Shown: positions 7,384-9,970 of the stretch, one piece after another | How positions within the stretch are numbered: the stretch's first letter is position 1 | How the letters are laid out: each line of letters begins with the position of its first letter | The notes under the pieces: generated by a model | The model's input: the letters and a program-made list of their open reading frames with translations, nothing else | The model's database searches: none | What the model was told of the DNA's origin: nothing | DNA from: Capsulimonas sp. | GTDB lineage: Bacteria > Armatimonadota > Armatimonadia > Armatimonadales > Capsulimonadaceae | DNA length: 9,970 nucleotides | Assembly: GCA_025963815.1 (NCBI GenBank) | Contig: JAOQAA010000662.1 | Location: forward strand, 1 to 9,970 | Direction: 5' to 3' | Translations under genes and position numbers: made by a program

Positions 7384-7557
7384 GGCTGGCGGTTAAAACC
7401 GCGCCTACAAGTGCGCAGAAACCCACCTGCGTGGGTTACATTATCCGAAACGAGAGCATCGTACGAAGTGGCTTACATTCGACGGTATCGTCAAGGATTA
7501 TGTAGTCCCCGAAGGGGGACTTCTGCGCTCTCGAAGGCGCGGTTTTAACCGCCGGCC
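7384..7557. repeat. Palindromic element with four-way-junction fold
   Basis: The 22-base arm at 7384-7405 matches the reverse complement of 7536-7557 at 21 positions; the exception (T 7387 against G 7554) can form a wobble pair in RNA. Pairing continues imperfectly inward to 7420 and 7521. Hairpin A follows directly: AACCCAC (7420-7426), loop CTGC, GTGGGTT (7431-7437). Then comes an inner stem, ACATTATCC (7438-7446) with GGATTATGT (7495-7503), one mismatch, capped by a bulged stem at 7460-7467/7478-7484. Hairpin B closes the ring: AGTCCCC (7504-7510), loop GAAG, GGGGACT (7515-7521). It lies between convergent sucD and lysR, where it may also act as a two-way terminator. No ORF or target duplication is seen. 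Likely a dispersed non-coding repeat; unlike the element at 2654-2819 in sequence. Confidence 0.85.
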
Positions 7558-7588
7558 ATCATATTGAGTCGGCTTCGCAAATTTTTAA

Positions 7589-8497
7589 TCAGGCAGAAGC
7601 CCCAATCTTCATCGCCTCCACAAACACCTGCACCACCGCCCTTTTCAAATTACTCTTCTTCACCAACAACCCCGTCGGCCTTAAAAACGTATCCCACTCC
7701 GTAAACGGCACGGCGACCAATGCGCCTTCGCGCACTTCTTGGCGGATGGTGTCCGCCGGCACGATGCTAACACCGTTGCCGATCTCCACAATGCTCTTGA
7801 TGGTTTCGATGTTATCGAACGTGCTGGTTACCCGGACGCGGGCGCCGGCGCGCGAGAGGCGGGCTTCGATGAGTTTGCGGGTGGGGATGTCATTGTCGAA
7901 GCCGATGAAGGCGACGCCGTCCAGGTCTTTGAGGCTGACGGAGGTGTGAGCGGCGAGCGGGTGCTCGGGGGCGCAGATCAGCACCATTTCTTCTTCGCTG
8001 AACAGAAACATTTCTAGGCCGCGCCGGGTGGCGGGGCAGGCGACGATGCCGATGTCCACGGAGTCGTCCATCACTTCTCGGTAGATTTCTTCGGTCTGCT
8101 GATATTGCAGGTGGACGTTCACCTTAGGGTGGGCGGCGAGGAAGGGCTTGAGGCGCGGGGGCAGGGCGTGCAGGCCCACGGAGTAGACGGTGGCGACGCG
8201 GATGGTGCCGCCGACTTCGTCGCCGCTGTCGCGCAGCAGGGCGTCGAGGGCGTTGGCCTCGCGCAGGAGTCGCTTGGCGCCGTCGTAAAGGATCTGGCCG
8301 GCGGGGGTAGGGGTAACGACGCCACGGCCCTGGCCACGGTCGATCAGCGAGCGGCCGTACTCGCGTTCCAGTGCGCGCAGACGCTGGCTGACCGCCGATT
8401 GGGTCACAAAGTTGCGCTCGGCGGCGCGCGAGAAGCTTTGCGCTTCCACGAGATCGCAAAAAAGTTTGAGAGTTTCTATCTGTAGAATATTAGCCAT
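7589..8497 (-). CDS. LysR-type transcriptional regulator
   Basis: This 302-residue protein has the standard LysR layout and length. The N-terminal winged helix-turn-helix is clear: residues 6-19 IETLKLFCDLVEAQ, then SFSRAAERNFVTQSAVSQRL (21-40) and the wing near 50-68 ending in TPTPAGQILY. A linker helix follows, then a periplasmic-binding-protein-like effector domain from about residue 95, starting IRVATVYSVGLHALPPRL. The effector domain resembles CysB/CysL-type regulators, but the ligand cannot be named. It is divergent from sdhC with a 92-base gap; its own promoter (TTGCAA and TATCAT on the minus strand) overlaps that of sdhC. The predicted start point is only about 7 bases before its ATG, which has no Shine-Dalgarno sequence, so the mRNA may be nearly leaderless. 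Autoregulation plus control of sdh is the likely arrangement, by analogy with other divergent LysR pairs. Confidence 0.92.
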   Translation of the reverse strand: MANILQIETLKLFCDLVEAQSFSRAAERNFVTQSAVSQRLRALEREYGRSLIDRGQGRGVVTPTPAGQILYDGAKRLLREANALDALLRDSGDEVGGTIRVATVYSVGLHALPPRLKPFLAAHPKVNVHLQYQQTEEIYREVMDDSVDIGIVACPATRRGLEMFLFSEEEMVLICAPEHPLAAHTSVSLKDLDGVAFIGFDNDIPTRKLIEARLSRAGARVRVTSTFDNIETIKSIVEIGNGVSIVPADTIRQEVREGALVAVPFTEWDTFLRPTGLLVKKSNLKRAVVQVFVEAMKIGASA

Positions 8498-8510
8498 GCT
8501 TATAATAAGT

Positions 8511-8520
8511 ATGATATCAT
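8511..8520. promoter_or_regulatory. Palindromic operator candidate between lysR and sdhC
   Basis: ATGATATCAT is a perfect 10-base palindrome. A second dyad, CTTATAATAAG, sits beside it at 8499-8509. Together they cover the lysR -10 region and end 5 bases before the sdhC -35 box, which is where LysR regulators usually bind to repress themselves and activate the divergent gene. Binding by the adjacent LysR protein is inferred from position only. Confidence 0.5.
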
Positions 8521-8539
8521 TTCATTTTACATTTTGCAA
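8511..8539 (-). promoter_or_regulatory. lysR promoter
   Basis: Read on the minus strand, TTGCAA (8539-8534) and TATCAT (8516-8511) are separated by exactly 17 bases, a good sigma-70 promoter. Initiation would fall near 8504, about 7 bases before the lysR ATG. The -10 hexamer is part of the palindrome at 8511-8520. Confidence 0.6.
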
Positions 8540-8554
8540 CCCCGATGGTATACT
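8526..8554 (+). promoter_or_regulatory. sdhCA promoter
   Basis: TTTACA (8526-8531) and TATACT (8549-8554) each match consensus at five of six positions and are 17 bases apart. The -10 is also extended by TGG at 8546-8548. Initiation near 8561 gives a leader of about 29 bases including the ribosome site AAAGGA. The -35 regions of this promoter and of the lysR promoter overlap (8526-8539), so polymerases should compete. Confidence 0.7.
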
Positions 8555-8589
8555 AGGTTGTTTTCTGGTTTTCCGAAAGGACTGTGACG

Positions 8590-9336
8590 ATGGCTTCCTC
8601 AATACCCGCTTCTCAAGAGGCGTCGAACGCGCGAGGGCTGCGCGACCCGTATTTATGGCATAAGCTGCACTCACTCTCGGGCATCGTTCCGATCGGCATC
8701 TTTTTGATGCAGCATCTGATCGCCAATTCCTATGCATTGCGCGGTCCAGGCGCCTTTGAAACGGTGGTCAAGGTCTTTGGATATCTGCCCTTCGTGGCGA
8801 TCCTGGAGATCATCATTATCTACATTCCGATTCTGTATCATGGGATTTATGGGATCTTTATCGCCGCGCATGGCTCATCCAATCTGGGCAGCTATAGCTA
8901 TGGCCGGAACTGGATGTACTTTCTGCAGCGCGTCAGCGGCGTGATCGCGTTCTTCTACATCGGCTTCCACGTTTGGAACACAAGCTTGCAGCGATACTTC
9001 CTGGCGTGGCAAGGATCGCCCAATCCCGAAAAGGCGATTGGATGGGAATCCATGGCGGGCCAGTTCGCGGATCCTTTGTTCTTCGCGTTCTATGTGATCG
9101 GCATCACGGCCACGGTGTTCCACTTCGCAAACGGCATCTGGAACTTTTGTATCCGCTGGGGAATCACGATCTCGCAGCGTTCGCAAAAGATCAGCGCGTT
9201 TGTCTGCGCGGGCGTGTTCTTGATCTTCACCGTCATCGGGCTGGCGACGGCCAATCGGTTCCGCTCGGCGGGATTGAACCATGAGCGCGCTTCGATTTCG
9301 GCGCCCGCTGTGACGGCGAAAGTCGCGAGGAGATAA
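8590..9336 (+). CDS. sdhC: Succinate dehydrogenase cytochrome b558 subunit
   Basis: This is the diheme membrane anchor of succinate dehydrogenase (complex II) that passes electrons to quinone. I prefer the ATG at 8590 over the in-frame GTG at 8584 because AAAGGA (8576-8581) lies eight bases from the ATG but only two from the GTG; this gives 248 residues. Five hydrophobic helices are visible near residues 30-50, 66-92, 112-132, 162-186 and 201-221. Histidines in LMQHL (H42), LYHGIYG (H84), GFHVW (H127) and VFHFANGIW (H178) are spaced 42, 43 and 51 apart. This closely follows the four heme ligands of the B. subtilis protein, so both hemes should be present. This single-polypeptide b558 type differs from the paired SdhC/SdhD anchors of E. 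coli. sdhA begins three bases after its stop. The C-terminal 25 residues are polar and probably lie outside the membrane. Confidence 0.95.
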   Translation: MASSIPASQEASNARGLRDPYLWHKLHSLSGIVPIGIFLMQHLIANSYALRGPGAFETVVKVFGYLPFVAILEIIIIYIPILYHGIYGIFIAAHGSSNLGSYSYGRNWMYFLQRVSGVIAFFYIGFHVWNTSLQRYFLAWQGSPNPEKAIGWESMAGQFADPLFFAFYVIGITATVFHFANGIWNFCIRWGITISQRSQKISAFVCAGVFLIFTVIGLATANRFRSAGLNHERASISAPAVTAKVARR

Positions 9337-9339
9337 ATT

Positions 9340-9970
9340 ATGGCGACAGTAGCGACAAATACGAAACCCAAAGTCATCGTCGTCGGCGGCGGACTGGGCG
9401 GCTTGATGACCTCGGTGAAGATCGCCGAGGGCGGCGTTCCCGTCGATCTCTTCAGCTTCGTCCCCGTCAAGCGTAGCCACTCAGTCTGCGCACAGGGCGG
9501 AATTAACGGCGCCGTCAACACCAAAGGCGAGGGCGACTCGCCCTACGAGCACCTGGACGACACCGTCTACGGCGGCGACTTTCTGGCGAATCAGCCGCCC
9601 GTCAAGCACATGGCGGACAATGCGCCGGGCATCATCAACCTGCTCGACCGTATGGGCGTCATGTTCAATCGCACGGGCGAAGGCTTGTTGGACTTCCGGC
9701 GCTTCGGCGGCACCAAGCATCATCGTACGGCTTACGCCGGCGCCACGACAGGCCAGCAGCTGCTTTATGCGCTGGACGAGCAGGCGCGGCGGCATGAAGT
9801 TGCGGGTGAGATCACCAAGCATGAGTTCTGGGAGTTTCTCGGCATCGTGAAGGATGACGACGGCGTCTGTAAAGGCATCGTCGCGCAGGACCTTCGTACG
9901 ATGAAGATCGAGACATTCCGGGCCGACGCCGTCGTGCTCGCGACCGGTGGCCCTGGCATCGTCTATAACC
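9340..9970 (+). CDS. sdhA: Succinate dehydrogenase flavoprotein subunit (3' end beyond window)
   Basis: The ORF opens with ATG at 9340 and stays open to the window edge (210 codons), about a third of a normal SdhA. It is the FAD-containing catalytic subunit that oxidises succinate to fumarate at the membrane surface. Visible features are the dinucleotide-binding GGGLGG (residues 16-21), followed by RSHSVCAQGGINGAVN (45-60), in which H47 is the expected covalent FAD attachment site. Next come GGDFLANQPPVKHM, LDRMGVMFNRT, and the substrate-side stretch FGGTKHHRTAYAGATTGQQLL, all typical of b558-class enzymes such as that of B. subtilis. The start is three bases after sdhC, without a strong ribosome site, so coupled translation is likely. 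An iron-sulfur subunit gene (sdhB) would be expected just beyond the window. Fumarate reductase of the same class cannot be excluded, but the genes around it favour the TCA cycle. Confidence 0.95.
   Translation, partial: MATVATNTKPKVIVVGGGLGGLMTSVKIAEGGVPVDLFSFVPVKRSHSVCAQGGINGAVNTKGEGDSPYEHLDDTVYGGDFLANQPPVKHMADNAPGIINLLDRMGVMFNRTGEGLLDFRRFGGTKHHRTAYAGATTGQQLLYALDEQARRHEVAGEITKHEFWEFLGIVKDDDGVCKGIVAQDLRTMKIETFRADAVVLATGGPGIVYN

Noticed and set aside
8105..8485. Plus-strand frames across the lysR gene
   Set aside because: They are shadows of the LysR protein, whose helix-turn-helix and effector domain are clear on the minus strand.
8584..8586. GTG as the sdhC start
   Set aside because: It is only two bases after the ribosome site; the ATG at 8590 has the proper eight-base spacing.

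Overview
The window comes from the chromosome of a GC-rich bacterium and is mostly central carbon metabolism. No rRNA, tRNA, CRISPR array, phage gene or transposase is visible. The organism cannot be fixed from the sequence alone. The diheme b558-type succinate dehydrogenase (membrane anchor gene first, then the flavoprotein), the TTG and GTG starts, and promoters placed directly against start codons argue against a typical proteobacterium. Armatimonadota or another deep GC-rich lineage is my low-confidence guess.

Layout from left to right. (1) Positions 104-1548: a pterin-4a-carbinolamine dehydratase (phhB) whose stop overlaps the start of a secreted seven-repeat kelch-type protein. (2) Positions 1549-1824: a gap with a consensus -10 box, several possible hairpins and a terminator-like stem-loop, which may be a small RNA or leader. 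(3) Positions 1825-2646: a YycJ-family metallo-beta-lactamase-fold hydrolase with an apparently leaderless promoter. (4) Positions 2654-2819: a GC-rich inverted repeat with 58-base arms matching at 57 positions. (5) Positions 2957-4906: acetyl-CoA synthetase (GTG start), followed by a clear intrinsic terminator. (6) Positions 5048-7343: sucC (TTG start), a 69-residue DUF4177-like acidic protein, and sucD, in one operon-like run. (7) Positions 7384-7557: a second, unrelated palindromic element that folds on paper into a four-way junction, lying between convergent genes. (8) Positions 7589-8497 (minus strand): a LysR-type regulator, divergent from sdhC (8590-9336) and sdhA (9340 to the window edge), with overlapping promoters and a perfect palindrome between them.

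The metabolic genes fit together. Acs supplies acetyl-CoA to the TCA cycle. SucCD converts succinyl-CoA to succinate with ATP formation. Succinate dehydrogenase then oxidises succinate and passes electrons to the membrane quinone pool. The LysR protein is well placed to control sdh, though its ligand and targets are inference.

I found no convincing new multi-gene system. The most unusual signals are non-coding: the four-way-junction palindrome at 7384-7557, the long inverted repeat at 2654-2819, and the possible RNA at about 1604-1780. The small gene wedged between sucC and sucD is the most interesting protein-level oddity.
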